64,000 nt of DNA from QWQI01 sp964608915 (GCA_964608915.1 CAZSQA010000001.1:1-64000); one strand, 5' to 3'; shown: positions 9,851-19,534, counted from the first letter of the stretch. The notes: generated from the sequence alone by a model not told the origin. Translations and numbers: made by a program.

Positions 9851-12800
9851 TCAATTCTTCATGACCGTTTCGTCGAGGTTCAGCATCAGGTTGCCCAACA
9901 GGGCATATGTGGCCAGATCGACCGGATCGACCGCCGGATCGGGCTTCGATTCGCCATTGGCGATGACCTTCTTCGCCGCTTCAGGGTCTTTGACGTAACG
10001 GTCCCGCTCCGTATCCAGAAGTTCCTTGAGAAGCTTGACTTCCGCTTCGGAAGGACGACGACCCGTCACAGTGCGGAAACCCCAGGCCAGGCGTTCTTCG
10101 GGTGACTTGCCGCCTTCTTTGATCATCCGCTGGCCCAGGGCCCGGGCCGCTTCGAAGTGCTGAACGTCGTTGAGCAGCACAAGAGCCTGCAGTGGCGTAT
10201 TGGACCGTTCACGAGCCACGCAGAAGCTTTCGCGGCTGGGGGCGTCGAAGGTGGTCATCGCGGGGTGCGGGGCCGTCCGCTTCCAGAACATGTAAAGGCT
10301 GCGCCGGTAGAGCGAATCGCCGGAATCCGGCTTGTATTCGCGAGTGTTCGAGCCGACGAAACCGACGGGCTCCCAGATGTTGATCGGCTGATAGGTCTTC
10401 ACGCCCTTGCCGCCGAAGGACTTGTTCAAGAGGCCCGAAACGGCCAGCGACTGGTCACGCAACACTTCGGCATCCAGGCGGACGCGTGGGCCGCGGGCCA
10501 GCAGCCGGTTTTCCGGATCGACGGCCAGCTTATTCGCGTCGGCCCTGGTGTCCTGCGTGTAGGCGGCGGAGGTGACGATCATCTTCACCAGACGCTTCAC
10601 GTTCCAGCCATTCTCGCGGAAGTCGACGGCGAGCCAGTCCAGCAGGTCCTGATTCACGGGCGGGCTGCCCTGAGAACCGAAGTCGGCGGCCGTCTTCACC
10701 AGGCCCGTCCCGAAGAACTGGGCCCAGAAACGGTTGACCGTGACCCTGGCCGTGAGCGGATGCTCCGCTGCCACAAGCCATTGGGCCAGGTCCAGACGTG
10801 TCGCCCGGGCATCGGGTGATTTACGTTTGAGCGGTGGCAGGAACGCCGGCGTTTCCGGGTTCACCGGGTCGCGTGGCTTGTCGTACTGGCCACGAAACAG
10901 AATGTGGGCCTGGCGGGGCGTATCCAGATCCCGGCTGACGAACGTCAGCGGCACCTGGCCTTCGATCGCCTGCTTTTCCTGCCGGGCCTTGGCCAGAGCG
11001 TCACGGGTCGGGCCGAAGGCGGCCGATCCGCCTTTCCAGACGTTCGTCAGGAAGTAGTCTTCCAGCTTGCGGGTTTCCGCGACGGTCCGTTCGGTCACCT
11101 TTTTCTGAAGGACCGGCTGGATGTCGCCGGGGAAGCCCGGGATCGTTTTGGGGTTCTGGCTGCGCGCCCACACGGCGAACGATTCGGCCGCATCGCGAGC
11201 CGGATTGGTTTCGGAGTTCAGGACGAGCTTGTCCCATCCGACGGTCCCGCCGAACTGAGTAAAGGCGAAGCCGGTGACTTTCATCTCGGGCTTGATCTGG
11301 AACTTGCCGAGATCGAATGACAGTGTCGCCCATTCGCCCGGTTTCGGCAGGTCGCCGGCTTTCACTCTCTCCGGGGTTCCCAGAGTGCCGTACGGAATCG
11401 CATCAGCGTCGCCCCAGACAGCCCGGTGCGACCACTGGCCGTTCACGTTGAACTGCACCATGACGGCCTTGGGCGGATTGGCCGGGTCGAGCTTCACGGC
11501 GACCGAAAACGTGCCCTGGGGCAAGAATTCGACCGGTTCCTTGAGTTCCGTGAAGATGTCCTGAGCCAGGCCCTTGTCCGTGCGTTCGATGTATGCCTTG
11601 CCGCTGGCTGGGCCTGTGGTCGCGAGCTTGAGCAGTGCGTTGCCGTCGTTGACGGTCGCCTTCGAACCCGCGGGCACTTCGTCTTCGAAGAGCAGTTTTT
11701 CGCTTTTTACGACCGGCGGCGGCGGGCTGAGCGTGGCCGGGTCGGCGTAAACGACGCTCAGGAGCTTCTCGCGCAGTTGTTTGTCGGCGTCAGTGATCGT
11801 TTTGTCGAGCGCCGCGATTTTCTGCTTTTGTTCTTCGCTGGGCAGTTTCAGGATCGGCGGGGTGTCGATCCGGTTGCCGTCCATGGCCGGGTCGGCCAGG
11901 CTGTAGAAGAACGAGTAGAGCGAGTAGAAATCCTTCTGGCTGATCGGGTCGAACTTGTGATCGTGGCACACGGCACAGCCGGCTGTCAGGCCCATGAACA
12001 CGGCGGACGTCGTCTCGGCCCGGTCCACGGCGTAGCGGACAAGCAGCTCGGCGTCGATCGACCCGCCTTCGCTCGTGGTGACGTTGCAGCGGTTGAAGCC
12101 TGAGGCGATCTGCTGCTCCAGGGTCGAGTCAGGAAGCTGATCGCCGGCCAGTTGCCAGACGGCGAACTTGTCGAACGGCAGATTCTCGTTGAAGGCCTTC
12201 ACGACCCAGTCGCGATAGGGCCACATGGAACGTTCGTTGTCCAGGTGCAGGCCGTGGGTGTCGGCGTATCGAGCGGCGTCGAGCCAGCCCCGGGCCATGT
12301 TTTCGCCATAGTGGGGCGAATTGATCAGCCTGTCCACCAACTTGTCGTAGGCGTTCGGCGCCTGGTCGGCCTGGAACGCGTCGATCTCGGCCGTCGTCGG
12401 GGGCAGGCCTGTCAGGTCAAGCGTCAGCCGGCGGATCAGGGCTTCTTTCGTCGCCGGACCGTTGGGCGTCAGGCCTTTTTTCTTGAGTTCGGCCAGGATG
12501 AAACGGTCGATCGGAGTTTTCGCCCAGGCCGAGTCCGTCTCGGGAACGGCTGCCTTCACCGGAGCTTCGAATGCCCAGTGCCCTTTGTAGGGTGCACCCT
12601 GCATGATCCAGCTCTTCAGAGCTTCCACTTGCTCGGGCTTGAGCTTCTTGTTCGTTTCCGGCGGCGGCATCGTCTCGTCCTTTTCGGTCGAGAGGATGCG
12701 CTGGACGAGTTCGCTGTCGTCCAGCGAGCCGGCCTTCACGACGCCTTCTTTCTTGTCGTGGCCGAAGATGCCGTCACGGGTGTCGAGACGCAGCTCGCCC

Positions 12801-12997
12801 TTGCGGTTTTTCTGGTCCGGGCCATGGCACGAATAACAGTTGTCCGAGAGGATCGGGCGGATTTCCTTATCGAAATCGACCGTTCTTTTCCCTTCGTCCG
12901 CTGCCGAAACGAAGGACCATCCGATCGGGCCGAAGCAGACGAGTGTCGTTGCCAGAGCCATGCGGCCGTACGAAAGACGTCGAAAGTGCGGGATCAT
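9851..12997 (-). CDS. PSCyt1/DUF1549/DUF1553 planctomycete cytochrome c
   Basis: First gene of the four-gene operon, 1048 residues. A signal peptide (to about residue 33) leads into a PSCyt1 domain with heme site CYSCH (Cys54, Cys57, His58). The DUF1549 region follows with a second heme-like CAVCHDHKFDP block, then a middle region resembling a concanavalin/carbohydrate-binding module (FNVNGQWSHRAVWGDADAIP), and a C-terminal DUF1553 domain (RVTVNRFWAQFFGTGLV, FDAPSRESFC). It parallels the gene at 4734-8213 but has a different central module, so the pairs are probably specialised for different substrates. A promoter with a perfect TATAAT box lies about 70 bp upstream. Confidence 0.94.
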   Translation of the reverse strand: MIPHFRRLSYGRMALATTLVCFGPIGWSFVSAADEGKRTVDFDKEIRPILSDNCYSCHGPDQKNRKGELRLDTRDGIFGHDKKEGVVKAGSLDDSELVQRILSTEKDETMPPPETNKKLKPEQVEALKSWIMQGAPYKGHWAFEAPVKAAVPETDSAWAKTPIDRFILAELKKKGLTPNGPATKEALIRRLTLDLTGLPPTTAEIDAFQADQAPNAYDKLVDRLINSPHYGENMARGWLDAARYADTHGLHLDNERSMWPYRDWVVKAFNENLPFDKFAVWQLAGDQLPDSTLEQQIASGFNRCNVTTSEGGSIDAELLVRYAVDRAETTSAVFMGLTAGCAVCHDHKFDPISQKDFYSLYSFFYSLADPAMDGNRIDTPPILKLPSEEQKQKIAALDKTITDADKQLREKLLSVVYADPATLSPPPPVVKSEKLLFEDEVPAGSKATVNDGNALLKLATTGPASGKAYIERTDKGLAQDIFTELKEPVEFLPQGTFSVAVKLDPANPPKAVMVQFNVNGQWSHRAVWGDADAIPYGTLGTPERVKAGDLPKPGEWATLSFDLGKFQIKPEMKVTGFAFTQFGGTVGWDKLVLNSETNPARDAAESFAVWARSQNPKTIPGFPGDIQPVLQKKVTERTVAETRKLEDYFLTNVWKGGSAAFGPTRDALAKARQEKQAIEGQVPLTFVSRDLDTPRQAHILFRGQYDKPRDPVNPETPAFLPPLKRKSPDARATRLDLAQWLVAAEHPLTARVTVNRFWAQFFGTGLVKTAADFGSQGSPPVNQDLLDWLAVDFRENGWNVKRLVKMIVTSAAYTQDTRADANKLAVDPENRLLARGPRVRLDAEVLRDQSLAVSGLLNKSFGGKGVKTYQPINIWEPVGFVGSNTREYKPDSGDSLYRRSLYMFWKRTAPHPAMTTFDAPSRESFCVARERSNTPLQALVLLNDVQHFEAARALGQRMIKEGGKSPEERLAWGFRTVTGRRPSEAEVKLLKELLDTERDRYVKDPEAAKKVIANGESKPDPAVDPVDLATYALLGNLMLNLDETVMKN

Positions 12998-13068
12998 GGA
13001 TCAGAATTCCTGACGTTCGGTCGATCGGGCGTGGGGACGGAATGCCGATCGCAGGTAGGTTTACGAAT

Positions 13069-13097
13069 ATTATACGATCCGAATCGCAGGGTGGGAA
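13069..13097 (-). promoter_or_regulatory. Sigma-70-type promoter of the DUF1553/DUF1501 operon
   Basis: On the minus strand a perfect TATAAT (13074-13069) is preceded, at 17 bp, by TTCCCA (13097-13092). Expected transcription start is near 13062, giving a 5' UTR of about 65 nt before the ATG at 12997. Confidence 0.65.
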
Positions 13098-13125
13098 GCG
13101 GGTCGAACCAGTCGCCGGGAATACG

Positions 13126-13159
13126 AAAAAACCGGAGGGACCCTTGCGAATCCCCCCGG
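13126..13159 (-). terminator. Intrinsic terminator after the YTV-repeat gene
   Basis: On the minus strand an 8-bp GC stem (13159-13152 with 13139-13132, one G-U pair) with a loop of about 12 nt is followed by six Ts (13131-13126). It lies 40 bp after the stop codon of the YTV gene and just before the promoter of the next operon. Confidence 0.85.
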
Positions 13160-13199
13160 CATGTCAGGGGCAGTGTCGTGTGTCAGACCTTGACCAGGC

Positions 13200-15413
13200 T
13201 CAATATTGGGCGCTGGGCAGGATCTTCGTCGTCGGCAGCATGGTTTGCGGGCTGGCCATCACGCTTTGGGCGCTGGGCAGCACGACCGGGGCTTCCTGAA
13301 CGATGACCGGCACGGTCACGCAAACTTCCACGGGGACTTGCTTCGTCACGCAAACCGGATCCATCACCGTATGGGTTTCGGAGACGGTGCGGGCGACGGT
13401 TTCAGGTACGCAGATCGTCTTGGTGACCGGCACTTGCTTGCACACGGTGAAGGGCACCTTGCGGGTGCACTGAATCGTCTGCATTTCGCAAGTCGTGATC
13501 GGCACCTGGCGGACACATTCCTGAGCGACCATTTCGCAGACCGTTTCGGCCACGCGTTTGGTCTGGACTTCACTGACCATCGAACAGGTCGTCACGGGAA
13601 CCTGACAGGTGCGGACTTCCGTCACCGTGCGGCAGGTCGTGATCGGCACTTGCTTGACCTGCTGAGTCGTGACCATCTTGCAGACCGTTACGGGGACCTT
13701 GCGGACGGCCGTTTCGCGGACCATCTTCGTCACCGTCACCGGCACCTGCTTGATGCGGCATTCCTTGACGATCTTGGTGATCTGAACCGGAACCTGCTTG
13801 GTTACGGCCTTGTTCACCATCGTCGTGACCACGTAAGGGTCGGTCTTGTAGCAGGTCTTCAGCACGTTCTCGGTGACGGTGACCGGCACCTTGCGAACGC
13901 ACGTGCGGGGCACCATGACCGTGTTCATGACCGGCACGGTGCGGGTGCAGACCTGGCTGACCATGCTGCACGTCGTCACGGGGACTTGCTTGACGCACTC
14001 GGTCGGAACGACTTCGCAGATAGTTTCGGGCACTTGCGTCATGACCGTTTCGGCCACCATGCGGCAGGTCGTCACGGGCACTTGTTTCGTCACCACTTCG
14101 CTGACCATCGTGCAGGTGGTCACCGGGATCTGCTTGGTGATCACTTCAGGCACTTGCTTGCAGACGGTCACCTGACGCTCGCAGTTGATCGTCTGCTGCT
14201 GATAAGACGTTTCGCAGACCGTTTCCATGACCGTGCGGGGCACGCTCGAGACACGATCTTCGTAACGGCCGGGGCACTGAACCCACTGGCCATTGCTGCG
14301 GATCACCGGGCCAGGAATGTAGACCCGTTCGCAGACCTTTTCGCAAACCGTTCTGGCGACTTGCTTCGAAGTCGTCACAGGCACGCAGACCGTCTTGGTG
14401 TCGACGACCGTCTGAGTCTCGGCCACAGTCCGCATGACCGTTTCGGTCACCGTCTGCATCGAGGTCGTCCGGACAGGCTTGCACACCGTGTACTGATAGG
14501 TCTGCAGCGAAGTTTCGCGAACCGGCTTGGTAACCGTCACGGGGACCTGCTTGATCACCGTGCGGCGGACAGTGCGGTTCACGTTGTAACGCACTTCCTG
14601 CATGACGGTGTTGTAGACCGGCTTCTGCACGGTGTATTGCTCCTCGCGATAGGAGCACTGCTTCACCGGCACCATCTCGGTGTACTGCTGGGCCTGAATG
14701 ACTGTCTTCTGAACCGGCACCGTTACCTGGTAAGGCACTGTGCGGTAGCAGGTCTTCTGGACCGGGATCTGAACGTTTTCGACGACCGTCTTCAGGCCTG
14801 TCTGAACGACCGGCACGTTGACGTATTCGGGCACGTTCGTCATGACCGTTTCCTGCACCGGCCGGCACACGGTGTAGGTCTGGTCCTGATAGATCGTCTC
14901 GCGAACGGGCGTCGTGACGTTATAGGCGACCGTTTGCATGACCGTTTCGCGGATCGGCTTGGAAACGGTGTATTGACGCGTTTCCATGTGCGTTTCGCGC
15001 ACCGGACGCTGCACGGTGTAGGCGACATCCTTGAAGACGGTACGCTGCACGGGCCTCTGAACGGTGTATCGCTGTTCCTGCAGAACGGTGCGGTAAAGCG
15101 GCTTCTGGACGGTGTAAAGCTCGTCCCTCGTGCCGGTTTCGGTGACCGTGCGCATTTCGGTGACGGTCTGCGGGCGGTACGCCGTTTCCAGAATTTCACG
15201 CTGGGTGGTGACCTGACGCGGTACGTATTGCGTCTCGGACACCGTCCGCATGATCGTCTGCTTCTGGGTGCGGTATTCCACGCGGGTGCCGCAACCCGGC
15301 AGAAGGCTTGAGCCTACCGACGCCGCACCCCCGTACGACGCGGCCGAAGCGGTGCTACACCACCCCGCAGCCGCTGCCAGGGCCATCATCGCAGCCCCGA
15401 TTCGCTTTCTCAT
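13200..15413 (-). CDS. YTV-repeat envelope protein, cysteine-rich
   Basis: I place the start at the ATG at 15413 (MRKRIGAAMMA), because a signal peptide follows at once and GAGGAG lies upstream; the frame stays open further upstream. The mature protein, about 710 residues, is built almost wholly of 16-residue repeats. The N-terminal half has units of the type YTVxRPVRETVMxTVA; the C-terminal half has units like KQVPVTTCRMVAETVM, with Tyr replaced by Val or Pro and many cysteines. A non-repeat linker (YIPGPVIRSNGQWVQCPG) separates them. YTV repeats are a planctomycete family (PF07639) associated with the cell envelope. Alternating Val/Thr suggests a beta-rich, disulfide-stabilised fibre or wall component. 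A terminator follows. Confidence 0.9.
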   Translation of the reverse strand: MRKRIGAAMMALAAAAGWCSTASAASYGGAASVGSSLLPGCGTRVEYRTQKQTIMRTVSETQYVPRQVTTQREILETAYRPQTVTEMRTVTETGTRDELYTVQKPLYRTVLQEQRYTVQRPVQRTVFKDVAYTVQRPVRETHMETRQYTVSKPIRETVMQTVAYNVTTPVRETIYQDQTYTVCRPVQETVMTNVPEYVNVPVVQTGLKTVVENVQIPVQKTCYRTVPYQVTVPVQKTVIQAQQYTEMVPVKQCSYREEQYTVQKPVYNTVMQEVRYNVNRTVRRTVIKQVPVTVTKPVRETSLQTYQYTVCKPVRTTSMQTVTETVMRTVAETQTVVDTKTVCVPVTTSKQVARTVCEKVCERVYIPGPVIRSNGQWVQCPGRYEDRVSSVPRTVMETVCETSYQQQTINCERQVTVCKQVPEVITKQIPVTTCTMVSEVVTKQVPVTTCRMVAETVMTQVPETICEVVPTECVKQVPVTTCSMVSQVCTRTVPVMNTVMVPRTCVRKVPVTVTENVLKTCYKTDPYVVTTMVNKAVTKQVPVQITKIVKECRIKQVPVTVTKMVRETAVRKVPVTVCKMVTTQQVKQVPITTCRTVTEVRTCQVPVTTCSMVSEVQTKRVAETVCEMVAQECVRQVPITTCEMQTIQCTRKVPFTVCKQVPVTKTICVPETVARTVSETHTVMDPVCVTKQVPVEVCVTVPVIVQEAPVVLPSAQSVMASPQTMLPTTKILPSAQY

Positions 15414-15929
15414 GACTCTCGCTCCTCGACAAACCATCCCCTGACGAGCAATCCCTTCGCTCTCACCCGAAAGTGTCCCCGTCCATGGGTGGCCTATTGA
15501 CACTGTCTTCGAGAATCGGCAAACGGAATTGACCAGCTTGACCAAGTTGCCGGGTTTTTCGAGGCCCCGTCATTCCACGCATGTTACCGCCGGAACGACC
15601 CTCACGACCGTCACGGCCGACCAGCCATTTCGGTCAGAAGTCTAGGTATCACAAATCGCCGAAACGGTAAATGCGGATCGGTAAGCATGGGTGGATGCTT
15701 CGATAACGTCAGGAATCGAAGTTTGGTGAACTCCATGATCCTGATCAAGTGATGAGGCGAACTACGACGGAAATTCCCTATATGCCTGACCGAAGCGTGA
15801 AGCTGGCAGGATGGTTCGGATCTTGCGAGTGCCCGGAACGTGCCGCAATCCGCAATCAGCGTTCGAAGTGCCTTTCGATCGAAGATCGACGGAAAACCTT
15901 GACAATACGAACCGAATGCGCATCGTACG
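15414..15929. other. Non-coding stretch upstream of the YTV gene
   Basis: No convincing gene on either strand. Two adjacent 9-mers TTGACCAGC/TTGACCAAG (15529-15546), about 115 bp upstream of the YTV start codon, form a short tandem direct repeat that could be a regulator site. The small open frames here have no ribosome binding site and no recognisable protein. Confidence 0.5.
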
Positions 15930-15968
15930 AAAACGCGACTGGCTCCGTCGCGATCGACGGAGCCAGTC
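15930..15968 (-). terminator. Intrinsic terminator after the PEP-CTERM gene
   Basis: A perfect 14-bp inverted repeat (15937-15950 with 15955-15968) with a 4-nt loop lies 55 bp after the PEP-CTERM stop codon on the minus strand. A short T-run (complement of 15930-15933) follows. Confidence 0.8.
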
Positions 15969-16023
15969 AGTGGTGTAAGTATCGACCCGGTCGAAACTCA
16001 TCGAGTTCGATAATCGTCAGACT

Positions 16024-18260
16024 TCAGGCCGTCGCGGTCTTTCGCATCCGTCGGTTGCCGGCCCAGCACAGACCTATGCCCAGAGCGCCAAGAACCCAGG
16101 TTGATGGCTCCGGCACGGCATAAGCCAGCAGCACGTTATTGCCTGAAAGCAGAATGCTGAACGAGGCCGAGGGCAGGACGGTATTGAACAGGGCCCCGTT
16201 GCCGTCGGCCCAGTTCGTGGCGAAAACGCTGAAGAAACCCGAGCCACTCGTCGTGCCGGCGACGTCATACAGTGTCCACTGCCGGTTTGAGTTCCAGAAC
16301 GAATCGGTCCAGTCCACCGTGCTGCCGGCGGAGTTGAAGTTCAGGTAAGCGGAGGTCGCACCGGTATAGGTCAAATTGCCGTTGACCTGAATACGGTCGA
16401 ATTCCGATGTAACGGAATCCGTATTGCCGAGCAGTTGCCAGCTCATGGCCGAACCTGAGTTGTAGGTCAGGTCCGACCCGAAGGTCAGCAGACCAGTGCC
16501 CAAAGCCCCTGGTGCCGTCGTGCCGTTCACCGTGGTCGCTCCACCCAAGGTACCGGTACCGCTGAGAGTCGCTCCGGCCGAGACCGAAACCGCGCTGCCG
16601 GAAGCCGTCGAGCCGTTCACCTGAAGCTCGCCGGCTTCGACACTGGTGGCCCCTGTGTAGGCTTTCGCACCTGTGAAGATCGTCGTGCCCGTTCCGGTTT
16701 GCTTGACTTGAAGCGTGCCGGTCAGCGAATCGCCGTATGTGAATCCGGTCGAATTGTGTTTGAAATCGACCGTTCCGCCGCCTACGGGTGCATCCACGAC
16801 CGAGCCGGCCTTGATCGTGCCGGGCGCGGCGCCGTCGCCGAACTGGAGCGTGCCGAGTGGGCCGAGTTTCACGGAATCGGTGTTCAGAAAGCCGGAGTCC
16901 TTCACGACGACCTTGTTGCCGGCTGTGAATGGAGGTCCACCTGAGCCGTTTTCGAAAGAAATGACGACATTCTTGCCAGCACCCATTTCGAGTTCCGACC
17001 CAGCCCCGGCGATCGTCACGACGTTGTTCGCCGATCCGGCCTGATAACCGACGAACAAGTCGTTATTCGGCATGCTGACCTTGCCACCGCCGGTGATGTT
17101 CAACTGATTGCCGCTACCGAGCGACCCGACACGCATCGTATTGTTGACGGTCAGAGTTCCCGTTCCGCTGACGTTCGCCACGTTGCCCGAAGAGGCCGCC
17201 GTGCCGCCGATCCGAACGTTCTGGGCCGATGCCGAACCCTCGGAAACGTTCAGTTCGTTATTGGATCCGCCATTGCCGACATAAAGGGTCGCCTGGGTCG
17301 AAAAGCTGCCGCCCGTGACTTCGAGAGAGTTGCCGTCCGCACCGGCGTTGGCCCCGATCTGGGCATCGCGTGTCGTGCCGAGCATCGAAAACGTCCCGCC
17401 CGTGCCGACCGTCAGTGAGTTGTTATCGCTCGATTGGCCGACCTTAAGCCCTGCCCCCGCTACGTCGGTCGTCGTAAACGTCGAGCCCGTGCCGGAGACA
17501 CCGAACGTATTGCCGTCGGCACCATCGTTATTGCCCACCACGACGCTCGGCGCCGTGGCCGTGGCACCATCCGTGAGCGAAAACGAGTTGATCGTGCCGT
17601 TATCTCCGACGAGCAGTTGCGTGCTGGCCGAGAAAGAGCTGCCGCTGCCGGTGACTTGAAGTGAGTTCGATGTCGCCGTCGAAGTGGCACCGACTGCCGT
17701 CGTGGCGGTCGTCGCGGTGGCTCCGGCCTGAACCCTCATGCTGTGATTCTGACCGTCCCAGCCGACGTTCAGACGATCGTTGACAGTGAACGTAGATCCC
17801 ACGCCATCGACGAGCAAGCGTTCGACTGGGAAGTGCCGGAAAGCCCGACCGTGGCATTAGGTGTCGTGACGTCGGCCGAGCTTTTCAGGGAAAGCGTAAG
17901 GCCTGAATTCGAATCGACATAGAAATTGTCGGAGGTGGTCAGATCACCGGCGAGCAACTCGTAAGTGGCGTTCACGATCAACTGCCGCGCAACCGCACCG
18001 GCGGGCACGGTGATCGAATTGTTCACGACGGCGGGTGTAGGCAGATACGCGTTATCGGCCGAAGTGGGAACGGCACTGATGTCCCAGTTCCCCGTATTGC
18101 TCCACTGACCGTTCACGGCCCCGGTCCAGACGATGTCGACCGCCATCGCCTGGCTTGCCGAGAATGCCAGGAAGCACATTCCATTGAGCAATTTTCGAGG
18201 TGCAGTCCGCTTCGTGCGGAATTTATCGATCCTGCGAAGTATCCGTCGAAAAGGCTTCAT
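16024..18260 (-). pseudogene. PEP-CTERM autotransporter-repeat protein, frameshifted
   Basis: Two overlapping frames form one protein of about 745 residues if a single base is restored near 17817-17820. The N-terminal part starts at the ATG at 18260 (GGGAG upstream), with a long signal ending AMA before VDIVW. The C-terminal frame resumes at LLVDGVGSTFTVNDRL and runs through many T/G/N-rich beta-helical repeats, including an autotransporter-associated-type block (GTTIFTGAKAYTGATSVEAG). It ends in a PEP-CTERM sorting signal: VPEPSTW, hydrophobic helix, RRMRK. Family knowledge says exosortase processes such proteins to the outer surface; no exosortase lies in this window. The lesion could be real decay or an assembly error; the conserved reading after it favours something recent or technical. 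Confidence 0.8.
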
Positions 18261-19113
18261 CTGCGATCTCCCTCTAAGGTGGTCAGATGCGAAGTTGCTT
18301 CTTGCTCCGGAATCCAGAATCGAACGTGATGTCGGCAAGCTGGAAAGTCATCGGCCGCTGGATTTGGGATAGGAATGTCGCTTTTTAGTCACGAAATCGC
18401 CGGATTGTCAAGAGCCCGGCGAGGCGAAATGAGCATGTCGAAAATCTTGAACATTCAGTGTTTACGAAAATCAAAGCCACTACGTGATTCGGCGGTTCCG
18501 ATGTCAGGGAAAATTGGTGTCAGAAAATTGGTGTCAGTTCATTTTTCAGATCTGGGCCGAGGCGGAGCCGGACCGATTGACGAGACGGAGCCTGGAGTGT
18601 AACGGACGCGAAAAGGATGTAGGGCTCGAGAGATCGTGCCATATCTTCCGTCGACCACGAAAAAAAATGCCGTTGTCCCTTGATTTCGCCTGTCTTGCCG
18701 CCTGACCAGGGCCGCACGATATCCATGGACTTATGGAGCATGCATTTCGGAATGAACCGGATATCTTCATTCGACCGAGATGTCAGGTCGATTCAGAAGG
18801 GACGGCACGGCTCTTCGAAACCTAAATGAGCTTCACGTGTATCCCGAAATGCTTTCGCTCGATCCCGGTGGTCACGTCGATACGTGCCGTATTCGGCCGG
18901 TCGGGCTGTTTCACTCGACAAATCGAATTCCCGGTCCTCGTCCGACAACACTTGAACGATCTTGCCTTGAACGAATTCGGGCCATTAAGTGAGTCATGGT
19001 CATGAAAACTCAGATCGACATATCGAATCTCTTAATATCGACAGGATCTTGAAAGAGATGGGTCATGAACCTCGGAAGCCAGGTTGCCCCGAACGCTAAC
19101 CCTCGATCTGAGC
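18261..19113. other. Gene-free, degraded-looking stretch
   Basis: About 850 bp without a convincing gene. It holds the tandem 14-bp repeat at 18510-18537 and, toward its right end (about 19000-19060), AT-richer sequence that could carry the hicAB promoter. Short open frames overlap one another on both strands and none has a recognisable product. Confidence 0.5.
18510..18537. repeat. Perfect tandem 14-bp repeat (two copies)
   Basis: AAAATTGGTGTCAG occurs twice without spacer (18510-18523 and 18524-18537), preceded by a partial echo (GATGTCAG). The unit resembles short palindrome-poor repeats I associate with REP/RAYT-type elements, but no transposase gene is near. Element identity is a guess. 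Confidence 0.55.
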
Positions 19114-19316
19114 ATGCCGCGAAAATTCCGAGAAATTGTCGAAGATCTGAAAATGCTGGTTTTCGCGAGATTCCCGGTGGCGGCAAAGGTTTCCATCGGA
19201 AATTCGTGCATGTTCGATACCCGGGTGCCGTGACGGTCAGCAGGCAGTCCGGCCAGGACGCCTTGCCGTACCAGGAAAAACAGATCAATCGAGTCATCGA
19301 GCAGGTGACTTCATGA
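19114..19316 (+). pseudogene. hicA: HicA-type mRNA interferase toxin, frameshifted
   Basis: The N-terminus MPRKFREIVEDLK (ATG at 19114) and the body AGFREIPGGGKGFHRKFVH followed by YPGAVTV and DALPYQEKQ are both typical HicA, but they lie in different frames. The break is at the A-run 19150-19153: one added base would join them into a protein of about 67 residues. Read as is, translation stops after 39 codons. HicA is a small double-stranded-RNA-binding-fold toxin that cleaves mRNA through a conserved His. That His is kept, but the usual Gly-Ser-His is Gly-Phe-His here. The body's TGA overlaps the ATG of hicB. Alternatives are a sequencing slip in the A-run or a minus-one slip during translation. 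Confidence 0.75.
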
Positions 19317-19534
19317 AAAAAGGCGACCGATATTTCGAATGGGTCGAATGGAGTCAGGAAGATCAAGCCTACCTTGGCAGATGCCCCGACGTCATTACGG
19401 TAAAACACGGCGATGACCCTGTGACTCTTTTCGCCGACCTGTGTGAGGTCGTCGAAGAAGATCTCGAGGATCTCGAAGCCCATGGCCGTCCATTGCCACC
19501 AGTTCGAACCCGGCCCATGCAGGAAGTCGTCTGA
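19313..19534 (+). CDS. hicB: HicB-type antitoxin
   Basis: A 73-residue acidic protein starting at the ATGA overlap with hicA. The segments RYFEWVEWSQEDQAYLGRCPD, HGDDPVTLFADLCEVVEE and GRPLPPVRTRPM match the short HicB antitoxin type (partial RNase H-like fold without an extra DNA-binding domain). Its role would be to bind and block HicA and perhaps to repress the operon. The gene is intact although hicA upstream is broken, a state expected when loss of the toxin is neutral and the antitoxin lingers. Translational coupling to the HicA body frame is implied by the 4-bp overlap. Confidence 0.82.
   Translation: MKKGDRYFEWVEWSQEDQAYLGRCPDVITVKHGDDPVTLFADLCEVVEEDLEDLEAHGRPLPPVRTRPMQEVV

Noticed and set aside
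13206..15311. A 701-codon open frame antisense to the YTV gene
   Set aside because: It is the low-complexity His/Arg/Asp-rich mirror of the 48-bp repeats; no signal peptide, no family and no ribosome binding site.
13200..15413. Regular DNA periodicity suggestive of CRISPR or satellite repeats
   Set aside because: The 48-bp period codes an in-frame 16-residue protein repeat that is degenerate at the DNA level; there are no unique spacers and no cas genes.
15749..16123. Plus-strand frame of 124 codons near the PEP-CTERM terminator
   Set aside because: It crosses the perfect terminator hairpin and the end of the PEP-CTERM gene; no family resemblance.
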